From Opitutia bacterium (GTDB lineage: Bacteria; Verrucomicrobiota; Verrucomicrobiia; Opitutales; Seribacteraceae), in contig PBLJ01000048.1 of the NCBI GenBank assembly GCA_002721705.1, forward strand, positions 1 to 64,000: a DNA stretch of 64,000 nucleotides, read 5' to 3'. Positions 54,512 to 63,392 of the stretch are shown piece by piece. The notes beneath the pieces are model-generated. The model was not told where the DNA came from and did no database searches. It saw only the letters and a list, made by a program, of their open reading frames with translations. The position numbers and the translations under genes are program-made. How positions within the stretch are numbered: the stretch's first letter is position 1; every line of letters starts with the position of its first letter.

Positions 54512-55516
54512 TCAAGAAAGTTCAGCTCCTTGGGTAAACAAGACTTTGCCGAAACGAGGCTCTTTCGCCTTGGCCAAAGCTTGTTCATAGTCAGCCAGCG
54601 GAAAAGTCGCTTCAATCCGACTTTGCAGGACGTTGGTCGCAGCCAGGAAAAGGATTTCCTCGCAGGCCTCATGGATTTTTTCGGGGGATTGCCTTCGCCT
54701 CCATTGGTCCAGCCAAAAGCCGACGAAGCGGACGTCGTTGAAAATCAAGCTCCTCGTCGGGAAGCGAATGGATTCACCTGTCATGGCGCCGAAAGTGACG
54801 TGCACGCCACTGGGCGAAAGCGTCTTGGCAAGCCGCAGGGCGCTGGGTCCTCCGATCGAGTTCAAGGCAAGCTTGGGCTCCTTGCCATTCGTGCAGTCAA
54901 GCAGACTGTCGGGGTAATCATCGTCGTCGATCACCACGAGGTCCGCTCCCGCGCCAAGCAAGTCTTCACGGAGTTCTTCGCGTCTCACCACGTTCACGGT
55001 GCGTAGCCCGAGGTGCTTGGACAGTTGGATCACGGCCACTCCGACCGCCGAATTGGCCGCGTTCTGGATGATCCAGTCACCTTCCTTCAGGTATTCGAAG
55101 TCATGGAGCAAACGCCAAGCAGTCAGGGGATTGAGCAATGCAAGCGCCGCCTGATCGTATGGCAACCCGATGGGCAGGAAAAACAAATCCTCGGCAGGCA
55201 TGACAAAGCATTCCGACCATGCTCCCTGATCCTCCGGCAGCGACACCATGCGGCCAATCAACTTTTTGTCCACCCCGGAGCCGACCTCGGCGACCTCCCC
55301 CACCCCTTCGCGACCGGCGATGGAAGGCAATTGGCGCAGCCGCTCGTAGGACCCCGCGATCATGCCGAAGTCGGATGGATGGATAGCCGCCGCCCGCATC
55401 CGCACCCTTACCTCGCCTTTCCCGAGGTCGGGAACGGGGAGTTTCTCCAAGCGAAGCACTTCGCTTGGATCGCCAAGTTCATCATAAACCAAGGCTTCAT
55501 GGGTTCGATCAGTCAT
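54512..55516 (-). CDS. MDR-family zinc-independent reductase (MECR/ETR-like)
   Basis: The product has 334 residues. It is a medium-chain dehydrogenase/reductase: GEVRVRMRAAAIHPSDFGMI, SIAGREGVGEVAEVGSGV, NPLTAWRLLHDFEYL, and GDWIIQNAANSAVGVAVIQLSK followed by RTVNVVRREEL. The N-S-A-V-G and V-N-V-V-R pattern with no zinc ligands matches trans-2-enoyl-CoA reductases (MECR/Etr1). Fatty-acid enoyl reduction with NADPH is likely, but generic quinone reductase-like activity cannot be ruled out. Confidence 0.85.
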   Translation of the reverse strand: MTDRTHEALVYDELGDPSEVLRLEKLPVPDLGKGEVRVRMRAAAIHPSDFGMIAGSYERLRQLPSIAGREGVGEVAEVGSGVDKKLIGRMVSLPEDQGAWSECFVMPAEDLFFLPIGLPYDQAALALLNPLTAWRLLHDFEYLKEGDWIIQNAANSAVGVAVIQLSKHLGLRTVNVVRREELREDLLGAGADLVVIDDDDYPDSLLDCTNGKEPKLALNSIGGPSALRLAKTLSPSGVHVTFGAMTGESIRFPTRSLIFNDVRFVGFWLDQWRRRQSPEKIHEACEEILFLAATNVLQSRIEATFPLADYEQALAKAKEPRFGKVLFTQGAELS

Positions 55517-55621
55517 ACAAGCGAACCAAAATGCCTATGTTAACGGGATGCTCAAGGAGGAATGCGTTCCGCTTTCGTCTTGTCTTGATGAACAAGGAAG
55601 CAATCATGCCTTGTTCAACTC

Positions 55622-57736
55622 ATGAATAATCCCTTCCTTGACCCTTCCTTTGCCATCGACTGGTCGGAATTGACTCCCGACAAAGTAGTACCCGATATGG
55701 AGCTAGCTCTCGAGCGAGCCGAACGAAACCTCGCCGCCATACGGTCGCTGCAACCCAGTGAGGCAACCTTCGACAACGTAGTGAAAGCGGGGCGGGAAGC
55801 CCTCGACGAGCTAAACGAAGCGTGGGGAAGGGTGAATCACCTGGATGCAGTCCGGAATTCCGATGAACTACGCGCCGCCTACAATGAAATGCTGCCAAAA
55901 GTGACGGCGTTCTACGCGAAGATTCCGCTCGACCAGAAGTTGTGGTCCATACTGAAGGCATTCTCCGAAACGGACGAGGCAAAGGCACTGGAGGGAACGG
56001 ACAAGAGATTGTTCGAGGAAACCGTGGAAGACTTTCGCGAGGAGGGCGCCGACTTGCCTCCGGAAAAAAGGGAACGCTTGGAAGCTCTCTCCACGGAATT
56101 GGCGCAAGTCACTCAAAAGTTCGCCGAAAACGTCCTCGATGCGACCAATTCGTGGGATCTCGTTATCGAGGACGAGGAAAAGTTGGCCGGTTTGCCCGAG
56201 GTGGCGCAAGCCAATGCCCGCCAAGCCGCAATTCAAAAGCTCGGAGAGAACGAAGGACAATCGCGCTGGCGCTTCACCTTGCACATTCCCTCCATGATGC
56301 CTCTCTTGCAATACCTCGACGACGACGACTTGCGCCGCCAAGTCTGGGAAGCTTCGGGCCAAGTCGGCCGCGAAAGCGAGCGCGACAATACCGAGTTGAT
56401 TCGCAAGATCCTTAGACTGCGAACCGAAAAAGCCGGTTTGCTGGGGAAAAAGGACTTTGCGGACGTCGTACTCTCCCGACGAATGGCCAAGAATGGAGCT
56501 AGAGCCGATGATTTCGTGAGCGACCTGCAAGGCAAGACGGCCGAAGCCTTCCATCGTGAAAACGAGGAACTGGAAGCCTACAAGGCAACCGAAACAGGCC
56601 AAGCCAAGGAATTACTGGAACCTTGGGCGGTCTCCTACTGGATCGAAAAGAGAAAAAAGGCGCTCTTCGACTTCGACGACGAGGAGCTACGCCCTTATTT
56701 CCCTATCGACTCGGTGCTCGGCGGCATGTTCGAACTGGTAACTAAAGTCTTCGGCCTGCGAATCAAAGAACGCTCCACTCTCTTCGAGGGAGCAGTCGCA
56801 ACCACCGTGGAAGCGAACGAATCGGAACCCGCCGAAGTCTGGCATCCCGAGGTCAAGTTCTACGACGTCTTCGATGCGGAAAACGACCGTCACATGGGAT
56901 CCTTCTACGCCGACTGGCATCCTAGGGAAAGCAAGCGAGGGGGCGCCTGGATGAATTCGCTGAGAACAGGCGAGCCAAACGAGGAAGACGGCCTGCCCTC
57001 TCCGCACCTCGGGCTGATGTGCGGCAACATGACGCCGTCCTCCAAGGGCAAGCCGGCATTGCTCACCCACTACGAGGTGGAAACCGTGTTTCACGAATTC
57101 GGCCACCTCATGCACCACCTATGCGGCGAGGTGAAGTACAAGGATCTCAATGGTACGAACGTCGCATGGGACTTCGTGGAATTGCCTTCGCAGATTATGG
57201 AGAACTGGTGCTGGGAACGCGAAAGCCTCGACCTGTTCGCCCGTCACCATGAAACAGGAAACCCGATTCCCGAGGAACTATTCCAAAAAATGCTCCGAGC
57301 CCGCAACTACATGGCGGGCAATGCAATGATGCGCCAACTGGCCTTTGGCAAAATGGACCTCGAACTCCATCGCCGCATGGCCATCGACGGTTACGAGGAC
57401 TTGGAAACGGCCATCGAGCAAGCTCTCGAGGGATACGTCGCCCAACGAAAAACCAAGCCGCCCTCCGGTGTACACCGATTCAACCACTTGTTCTCTTCAC
57501 CCGTCGGATACGCTGCCGCCTACTATTCCTACAAATGGGCCGAGGTACTCGATGCCGACGCCTTCACCCGTTTCCAGAAGGAAGGCATCATGGACTCGTC
57601 GGTCGGCAAGGCGTTCCGCAAGGACATCCTCAGCAAAGGCAACTCCGAACCGCCCGAGGATCTGTTCCGCGCCTTCATGGGTCGCGACCCCGATCCCCAA
57701 GCTTTACTGGAGCGAAGCGGTCTTGCCTCAAGTTGA
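55622..57736 (+). CDS. prlC: M3-family oligopeptidase (oligopeptidase A type)
   Basis: The product has 704 residues. It has the M3A layout with a long helical N-terminal half (MELALERAERNLAAIRSLQP, KFAENVLDATNSWDLVI). The zinc site is at about residue 490: TVFHEFGHLMHHLCG (HExxH), then WDFVELPSQIMENWCWE with the third ligand Glu. FYADWHPRESKRGGAWM precedes it. It degrades oligopeptides and signal-peptide fragments in the cytoplasm. Confidence 0.93.
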   Translation: MNNPFLDPSFAIDWSELTPDKVVPDMELALERAERNLAAIRSLQPSEATFDNVVKAGREALDELNEAWGRVNHLDAVRNSDELRAAYNEMLPKVTAFYAKIPLDQKLWSILKAFSETDEAKALEGTDKRLFEETVEDFREEGADLPPEKRERLEALSTELAQVTQKFAENVLDATNSWDLVIEDEEKLAGLPEVAQANARQAAIQKLGENEGQSRWRFTLHIPSMMPLLQYLDDDDLRRQVWEASGQVGRESERDNTELIRKILRLRTEKAGLLGKKDFADVVLSRRMAKNGARADDFVSDLQGKTAEAFHRENEELEAYKATETGQAKELLEPWAVSYWIEKRKKALFDFDDEELRPYFPIDSVLGGMFELVTKVFGLRIKERSTLFEGAVATTVEANESEPAEVWHPEVKFYDVFDAENDRHMGSFYADWHPRESKRGGAWMNSLRTGEPNEEDGLPSPHLGLMCGNMTPSSKGKPALLTHYEVETVFHEFGHLMHHLCGEVKYKDLNGTNVAWDFVELPSQIMENWCWERESLDLFARHHETGNPIPEELFQKMLRARNYMAGNAMMRQLAFGKMDLELHRRMAIDGYEDLETAIEQALEGYVAQRKTKPPSGVHRFNHLFSSPVGYAAAYYSYKWAEVLDADAFTRFQKEGIMDSSVGKAFRKDILSKGNSEPPEDLFRAFMGRDPDPQALLERSGLASS

Positions 57737-57764
57737 CGCATTCCATAGACTCCCAGCTCAATTC

Positions 57765-58151
57765 ATGTCCACCAAACCGCAAGTTCTCGCTTGGGTCACC
57801 TGCGACGCCGTCTACGTAGACCCTGCCACCGGCAAGCATACCCTGCTCGGTATATTCACCAACATTCGAGCCAAGGAATTCCCCATTTCCCATCCTCGCA
57901 TGGTTTGGTTCCTGTCTTTTTCCGACCTGACCTCGGGCTCGCACCAGCTCAAGATAAGCATCGGCTTGCCCATGGAAGAATCCCGCACGATCATAGAGAA
58001 AAAATTCAAGGCAGAGAACCCAGCCCAAAGAATCAACCTGATCAATGACATCCAAGGCCTAGATTTCGAGGAACCCGGCAATTACGCCATCGTCATCGAA
58101 ATCGACGACCAAGTGGTGCTGGCCAGCACCTTTCCAGTAACTCGAGTATGA
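57765..58151 (+). CDS. Conserved hypothetical protein (DUF6941-like)
   Basis: From ATG 57765 the product has 128 residues. It starts STKPQVLAWVTCDAVYVDPA, TGKHTLLGIFTNIRAKEFP, then alternating strands (MVWFLSFSDLTSG, NYAIVIEIDDQVVLASTFPV). I associate the opening pattern with a small uncharacterised family (DUF6941), from memory only. It is an all-beta protein of unknown role. Its stop overlaps the start of the PfkB kinase gene (ATGA), so the two are translationally coupled, with the oligopeptidase just upstream. Confidence 0.75.
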   Translation: MSTKPQVLAWVTCDAVYVDPATGKHTLLGIFTNIRAKEFPISHPRMVWFLSFSDLTSGSHQLKISIGLPMEESRTIIEKKFKAENPAQRINLINDIQGLDFEEPGNYAIVIEIDDQVVLASTFPVTRV

Positions 58152-59089
58152 TAGATCGCATTGAAAACCAAGCCGAAGCCCAGCCCGTCCTCGTGATTGG
58201 ATCCGTGGCCTTCGACAACGTCGTCACCCCGCACGCATCCCAAGAGGGGATACTGGGCGGAGCCGCCTCCTACTGCTCCTTCGCGGCCAGTTACTTCACG
58301 GAACCGCTCATGGTGGGAGTGATCGGCAACGATTTCGGGGATGAACACCTGGAGCGACTGCGCTCACGCGGCATCGACCTCGAAGGCCTTCAGCGCGACG
58401 AGAGCGGCCCCACTTTCTTCTGGAAAGGCCAGTACCACGAAAACTTCAACCGACGAGACACCCTCGACATACAGCTCAACGTCTTCGAACGATTCCGGCC
58501 GGACCTACCCGAAAACTATCGATCCGCGCAATACGTCTTGCTCGGCAACATTCATCCCGCCTTGCAAGCCCATGTCCTAGACCAGCTCGAAAGCAAGGAT
58601 TCCTATGTTTTGGCCGACACCATAGACCTTTGGATAGACATTGAGCGCGATGCTCTCTTGAGCCTCATCAAACGGGTCAACTTGTTCGTCATCAACGATT
58701 CCGAGGCAGAAGACCTCACTGGAGAACAAAACGTCATCCTGGCCGGCAAGAAGCTCCGTGAAATGGGTCCGGAGACGGTCATCGTAAAGAAAGGCGAACA
58801 CGGAGCCATCCTTTTCCACGAGGACGGTCTCTTCGCTCTGCCCGCCTACCCGGTTACTGAACTGAGGGACCCAACGGGAGCGGGAGACTCCTTCGCCGGG
58901 GCTCTGCTTGGGAGACTTGCATCGCGAAACCAAAGGGATTTCCCCGCCATCAAGGAAGCGATGATATACGGCACCGCCGTGGCCAGTCTCACCGTGGAAG
59001 CATTCGGGTGTGATCGTCTGGAATCGGCCGGCGCCGCCGCCATCGAGGAGAGAGCGAAGCAGCTGCATCGCATCATCCGAATCGATTGA
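58148..59089 (+). CDS. PfkB-family carbohydrate/nucleoside kinase
   Basis: The product has 313 residues. Ribokinase-fold motifs are VLVIGSVAFDNVVTP, ILGGAASYCSFAASYF (substrate Gly-Gly), VNLFVINDSEAEDLTGE, VIVKKGEHGAILF and the C-terminal catalytic DPTGAGDSFAGALLGRLAS with the base Asp. The substrate cannot be read with confidence; adenosine- or sugar-kinase-like members share this form. Confidence 0.9.
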   Translation: MIDRIENQAEAQPVLVIGSVAFDNVVTPHASQEGILGGAASYCSFAASYFTEPLMVGVIGNDFGDEHLERLRSRGIDLEGLQRDESGPTFFWKGQYHENFNRRDTLDIQLNVFERFRPDLPENYRSAQYVLLGNIHPALQAHVLDQLESKDSYVLADTIDLWIDIERDALLSLIKRVNLFVINDSEAEDLTGEQNVILAGKKLREMGPETVIVKKGEHGAILFHEDGLFALPAYPVTELRDPTGAGDSFAGALLGRLASRNQRDFPAIKEAMIYGTAVASLTVEAFGCDRLESAGAAAIEERAKQLHRIIRID

Positions 59090-59098
59090 AGCCCAGAT

Positions 59099-59132
59099 GA
59101 GGAAAAATTCGCACGCGCGCGGAGTTTTTCTC
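59099..59132 (+). terminator. Putative terminator after the PfkB kinase gene
   Basis: GAGGAAAAATTCGC and GCGGAGTTTTTCTC pair over about 14 positions with one mismatch and a six-base GC-rich loop. The A tract before and the T tract after the core are typical of an intrinsic terminator. It starts ten bases after the kinase stop and ends 47 bases before proA. Confidence 0.45.
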
Positions 59133-59179
59133 GACGTTCGTTTTTCGTGAACTAAATTAGTCCGTGTATATCGTAAACG

Positions 59180-60460
59180 ATGAGTGAGGACATCGCAGAA
59201 TTGACCACTTCCTTAGCCGTGCGCGCCTTGGACGCTTCAAGGGAATTGGCAACCATGGACACGCAAGCCAAGAATGCGATTTTGCAAAGCATCGCCACTG
59301 GATTGGAAGCCTCGTCCGCGGCTCTCTTGAGCGAAAACCGGAAGGACCTGGACGCGGGCCGTGAAAACGGGCTGAGCGATGCCATGCTCGACAGGCTTGC
59401 TCTCACGCCTGAACGCATTGCCGGAATGACCGAAGGGGTTCGCCAAGTCATTGCATTGCCCGATCCAGTGGGCGAGGAAATGGAGCGCTCCACTCGCCCC
59501 AATGGCCTTGAGATTCGCAAGGTGCGAACCCCCATGGGAGTCATTGGCATCATCTACGAATCGCGCCCCAACGTAACCATCGATTGCGCCGTGTTGTGCT
59601 TGAAGTCAGGCAACGTCAGCATTCTTCGCGGCGGCAAGGAAGCCTTCCACAGCAACAAGGCATTGAGCGAAATCATCAGGCATGCCCTGGAGGAAAATGG
59701 GGTGAACCCCGATGCATCCACTCTCATCCCAACGACGGATCGAAAAGCCCTCGAGCACCTGCTCCGACTCGACGATTACGTTCACTGCATTATTCCACGA
59801 GGCGGAGAAGGCCTCATACGCTTTGTCGCGGAAAACAGCAGGATTCCGGTCATCAAGCACTACAAGGGAGTCTGCAACCTATACGTCGACTCGGAAGCTG
59901 ACCTCGAGCTGGCTCGAAAGATAACGATCAATGCAAAATGTCAGCGACCCGGGGTCTGCAATGCGATCGAGAACCTCTTCGTCCACCAAGGCGCCGCCAC
60001 CGACTTTCTACCCTCCGCCACTGACAGCCTGCGAAAAGAAGGCGTCGAGTTGCGGGTGGACGACCGTACGCGAACGGCGTTGCAGGGTGCTACGGGTTCG
60101 AATGGGCTCAAGGATGCCACCGAGGCCGACTATCACGAGGAATTCCATGACCTCGTCCTGGCGGTGAAGGTGGTCGACTCCCTGGAAGACGCCATTGAAC
60201 AAGTCAATCGGTATGGCAGCGGGCACAGTGACGCCATAGTCACGAAGGACGAAGATCATGCCAAGAGGTTCATGGAGGCCGTTGATTCTTCCTCGGTCTA
60301 TTGGAACGCCAGCACTCGGTTCACGGATGGTTTCGAGTTCGGCCTGGGAGCGGAAATCGGTATCTCGACCGATCGTCTTCATGCCCGCGGGCCCATGGGC
60401 CTGCGCGAGCTCTGCACTTATAAATATCACGTACTGGGAACGGGACAGGTAAGGGAATGA
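59180..60460 (+). CDS. proA: Glutamate-5-semialdehyde dehydrogenase (gamma-glutamyl phosphate reductase)
   Basis: The product has 426 residues, normal for ProA. Motifs are RKVRTPMGVIGIIYESRPNV, GNVSILRGGKEAFHSNKAL, IIPRGGEGLIRFVAENS, the catalytic-cysteine region KCQRPGVCNAIENLFVHQ, and GLGAEIGISTDRLHARGPMG. It catalyses the second step of proline synthesis with NADPH. proB is not next to it. The rhodanese gene overlaps its stop (ATGA). Confidence 0.96.
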   Translation: MSEDIAELTTSLAVRALDASRELATMDTQAKNAILQSIATGLEASSAALLSENRKDLDAGRENGLSDAMLDRLALTPERIAGMTEGVRQVIALPDPVGEEMERSTRPNGLEIRKVRTPMGVIGIIYESRPNVTIDCAVLCLKSGNVSILRGGKEAFHSNKALSEIIRHALEENGVNPDASTLIPTTDRKALEHLLRLDDYVHCIIPRGGEGLIRFVAENSRIPVIKHYKGVCNLYVDSEADLELARKITINAKCQRPGVCNAIENLFVHQGAATDFLPSATDSLRKEGVELRVDDRTRTALQGATGSNGLKDATEADYHEEFHDLVLAVKVVDSLEDAIEQVNRYGSGHSDAIVTKDEDHAKRFMEAVDSSSVYWNASTRFTDGFEFGLGAEIGISTDRLHARGPMGLRELCTYKYHVLGTGQVRE

Positions 60461-60996
60461 AGCCTTCCATGCATGCCATGGACGTTCGCGTCCTCAAAAA
60501 AAGACTCGAGAAAGAAGAAGTCGTGTTGCTGGACGTACGCACACCGGCTGAATATAGTAAAATTCACGTCGAGCACGCCACCTTGCTGCCGTTGGATTCC
60601 GTTGATGATAAAACGATCGAGCAATTGAAGGAATCGGTCAACGGCCAGGAAATCTGCGCCATGTGCCTCTCTGGACGCAGGGCCGCCTTGCTGGCTCGCA
60701 AGCTTCTGGATGCAGGGTTCAAGAAAGTGAGTATCCTGCAAGGCGGCATCCGCTCCTGGGAGGACGCCGAATTCCCCTTGGTTCGGCGCAAGGGCAGCAT
60801 CGCTGTGGAACGACAAGTTCGCATGTTGGTCGGGCTCGTGATCTTGGTGAGCTGCGCAAGCTTGTGGTTCATGCCGACCCAGCCTGAATGGTGGTTGGCG
60901 GTACCCGGTTTCCTTGGTCTCGGGCTTTTCTTTTCCGGAATCACGGGATTTTGCGGGCTAAACAAGATTCTTCGGAAAATGCCTTGGAACCGATAG
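60457..60996 (+). CDS. Rhodanese-like protein fused to a DUF2892 membrane domain
   Basis: The product has 179 residues. The rhodanese domain at about 8-105 has LLDVRTPAEYSKIHVEHA and the active-site loop CLSGRRA with Cys at about residue 69. It is followed by a DUF2892 domain with two membrane helices (VGLVILVSCASLWFM, WLAVPGFLGLGLFFSGITGF) ending FCGLNKILRKMPWNR. This is the plan of YgaP-type membrane rhodaneses, which handle sulfane sulfur at the inner membrane. It is coupled to proA by overlap and is followed one base later by pyrC, an unusual set of neighbours. Confidence 0.92.
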   Translation: MKPSMHAMDVRVLKKRLEKEEVVLLDVRTPAEYSKIHVEHATLLPLDSVDDKTIEQLKESVNGQEICAMCLSGRRAALLARKLLDAGFKKVSILQGGIRSWEDAEFPLVRRKGSIAVERQVRMLVGLVILVSCASLWFMPTQPEWWLAVPGFLGLGLFFSGITGFCGLNKILRKMPWNR

Positions 60997-60997
60997 G

Positions 60998-62332
60998 ATG
61001 AATTCCCTACTGGTTCTTAACGCGAAAATCGTCAACGAAGGTTCTTGCTCCGAAAGCGACTTGCTGGCGCGCAACGGCCGGATCGAAAGGATCGGGCCGG
61101 ACCTCTCCTCCTTGGTTGCCGATGAAGTGATCGACGCATCCGGCTTGCACTTGATTCCCGGACTGATCGACGACCAGGTTCATTTCAGGGAACCGGGCCT
61201 GACGCACAAGGCAACCATCGCCACCGAATCACGCGCCTCCGTGGCCGGTGGCGTCACCAGTTTCATGGAGATGCCCAACGTATCGCCACCCACTACCTCG
61301 ATGGAGAGACTCCACGAGAAACTTGCCATCGCGGGTCGGGACTCCATCGCTAACTACGCCTTTTACCTAGGGGCATCGAACGACAACCTGGAAGACGTCA
61401 AAGCGGCTCCTCCGCAAGAAATCGCAGGCATAAAAGTTTTCATGGGCTCTTCCACAGGCAACATGCTGGTCGACGACGAGACGGTACTGGAAGGGCTTTT
61501 TGATCACGCTCCCTGCTTGGTGGCATCTCATTGCGAGGACACGCCTACCATCTTGGAGAACGAAGCAATCGCCCGGGCCGAGTACGGTGACGAAGTGCCC
61601 TTCCACCTACACGCCGAAATCCGGAGTCGAGAAGCTTGTCTTCGCTCGTCTTCCCTAGCCGTGGAATTGGCTCGTCGACACGATGCCCGTTTGCACGTCC
61701 TGCACCTGACGACAGCGGAAGAGCTCGACCTCTTCGACACCGGCCCGGTAGCGGATAAAAAAATAACCGCCGAGGCTTGCGTCCACCATCTTTACCTCGA
61801 CGAAGACGACTACGAGAACCGCGGAGCGATGATCAAATGCAACCCGGCGGTGAAAACCGCCAAGGATCGAAAGGCTCTCCTGCAAGCGCTCAACGACGAT
61901 CGCATTGACGTGGTGGCCACCGACCATGCCCCTCATACCCGAGACGAAAAACAAGCCGACTATTTCCAGTGCCCCTCGGGATTGCCCCTCGTCCAACATA
62001 GCCTGCCAATCCTCGTAGAGTTGTATCGGGAAGGGCAATTGTCATTGGAAACCATCGTCAAGAAGACCAGTCATGCCGTGGCCGACCTTTTCCAGATTGA
62101 AGACCGCGGCTACCTGCGAGAAGGCTACTGGGCGGACTTCGTCCTGATCGATTTGAACCAACCAAACCAGGTGAAAAGGGAAAACTTGTTGTCCAAGTGC
62201 GGGTGGTCTCCCTTCGAGGGCGAAACCTTCGGTTCCACTATCGACACGACCGTGGTGTCCGGCAAAATCGCTTGGCGGAGAGGACGATTGCGCGAAGCTA
62301 CCCGCGGGCTTCCGATGTCATTCGACCGCTGA
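60998..62332 (+). CDS. pyrC: Dihydroorotase (class I, Bacteroidetes-like)
   Basis: The product has 444 residues. It is an amidohydrolase: LIPGLIDDQVHFREPGLTHK, ASVAGGVTSFMEMPN, AGIKVFMGSSTGNML (carboxylated Lys), ASHCEDTPTIL and RLHVLHLTTAEE (metal His), and VVATDHAPHTRDEK (catalytic Asp). It converts N-carbamoyl-aspartate to dihydroorotate in pyrimidine synthesis. The usual HxH metal pair reads QVH here, a form I recall from Bacteroidetes dihydroorotases. It starts one base after the rhodanese gene. Confidence 0.92.
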   Translation: MNSLLVLNAKIVNEGSCSESDLLARNGRIERIGPDLSSLVADEVIDASGLHLIPGLIDDQVHFREPGLTHKATIATESRASVAGGVTSFMEMPNVSPPTTSMERLHEKLAIAGRDSIANYAFYLGASNDNLEDVKAAPPQEIAGIKVFMGSSTGNMLVDDETVLEGLFDHAPCLVASHCEDTPTILENEAIARAEYGDEVPFHLHAEIRSREACLRSSSLAVELARRHDARLHVLHLTTAEELDLFDTGPVADKKITAEACVHHLYLDEDDYENRGAMIKCNPAVKTAKDRKALLQALNDDRIDVVATDHAPHTRDEKQADYFQCPSGLPLVQHSLPILVELYREGQLSLETIVKKTSHAVADLFQIEDRGYLREGYWADFVLIDLNQPNQVKRENLLSKCGWSPFEGETFGSTIDTTVVSGKIAWRRGRLREATRGLPMSFDR

Positions 62333-62337
62333 CCGGC

Positions 62338-63219
62338 TCACTGGGTGTTGAAGTAGATCAAGGCGACCACGCCGGCCAAGGCCAACAGCGCAACCACGAC
62401 CAAAATCCATTTCAAGGCGCCACCTGGCTTCTTGGCTTCTCTCAAACCTTTGGCTTCCGCATGGAGGTTAAGCATTTGCTCGGCAAGCAAACGCTCCTTT
62501 TGAATCAACTCGGCAAGGGCTGGCTCGTCATAGCCTGCCGAAACAACGGCATGCGCATAAGAAACGTAGGCTTGCTCCAATTTATACTGATCGTCTTTTT
62601 GTCGAAGATCCTCGATACGGGTTAAAATTTCCGTGGCTCCGCTCACGCGAATGCCTTGCTCCACCGCAGTACGACCTATCTCGGGCATCAATACCTTGTC
62701 GTGCTCCTGCTTGAGACGAACCATTTCCGCATGCAATACGTCTCGAGATCGCGGCTCAAAGGCATTGGCCTTGTCATAGGCTGCGGAGGCCGCGGCCAAC
62801 TCGGCGGGATCAGGCGCCGGCTCCGCTTCCTCCTCCTCTTCCGCAGAGAGGCTTTCCTCGACTACAGCGGGAACCGCTTCGCCCTCAGGTTGTGGTTCTT
62901 GGGCAGGACCAGTGGAAATATCATCGGCTGCAGGCTGCGCGGTCGCGGTCTCCTCGGCACTGGTTGCAGCTTCAGGCGATGAAGACGGCTCAGGCGCGGC
63001 TTCCGGTTCAGGAGCATCCTTGGGTTCGGGATCCGCGGGGGCGGGCGAAGCCAAGCCAAGAAAAGCGAACTTCTCACTGGAGAGAGCATACCACGTATCC
63101 AAATCATCCTTCCAAGCCAAGGTATCCGGACCCGCTTCACCCGATCCATACTTGGCTTTTACCTGATCCTCGGAAAAAGGACCTTGGTTTTCACCGCCGA
63201 TGTGCAAGAAAATCTCCAT
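62338..63219 (-). CDS. GYF_2-domain protein with C-terminal membrane anchor
   Basis: The start is set at ATG 63219 (293 residues), where the GYF_2 domain begins; the frame is open to 63276. GYF_2 occupies about 1-50 (EIFLHIGGENQGPFSEDQVK, DTLAWKDDLDTWYALS). A long acidic, Ala/Pro/Glu-rich linker follows at about 60-145. A helical segment with RDVLHAEMVRLKQEHDKVLM comes next, and a final membrane helix, LKWILVVVALLALAGVVALI, lies at the very end. It is therefore tail-anchored with the GYF_2 domain in the cytoplasm. GYF_2 usually mediates protein contacts. It converges with pyrC. Confidence 0.85.
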   Translation of the reverse strand: MEIFLHIGGENQGPFSEDQVKAKYGSGEAGPDTLAWKDDLDTWYALSSEKFAFLGLASPAPADPEPKDAPEPEAAPEPSSSPEAATSAEETATAQPAADDISTGPAQEPQPEGEAVPAVVEESLSAEEEEEAEPAPDPAELAAASAAYDKANAFEPRSRDVLHAEMVRLKQEHDKVLMPEIGRTAVEQGIRVSGATEILTRIEDLRQKDDQYKLEQAYVSYAHAVVSAGYDEPALAELIQKERLLAEQMLNLHAEAKGLREAKKPGGALKWILVVVALLALAGVVALIYFNTQ

Positions 63220-63392
63220 GCGTGTAACCCCAGTCAGGTTCAAACAAATACTTCTAGGACTACTTCCCGTGATCACAACTCCAAAAAAGCCTCGAGACCA
63301 CGAGATTCGGACATCCCTTTGAAGGTTGCAACCACCATGCCTTTCCTCAACTTGACTTGCCTCGGCAGCGCCTTTGGCATATTCTTGAAAAT

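Noticed and set aside
57345-57764. N-terminal extension of the 57765-58151 gene
   Set aside because: This part overlaps the end of the M3 oligopeptidase in another frame and has a shadow-like composition; the conserved protein begins at ATG 57765.
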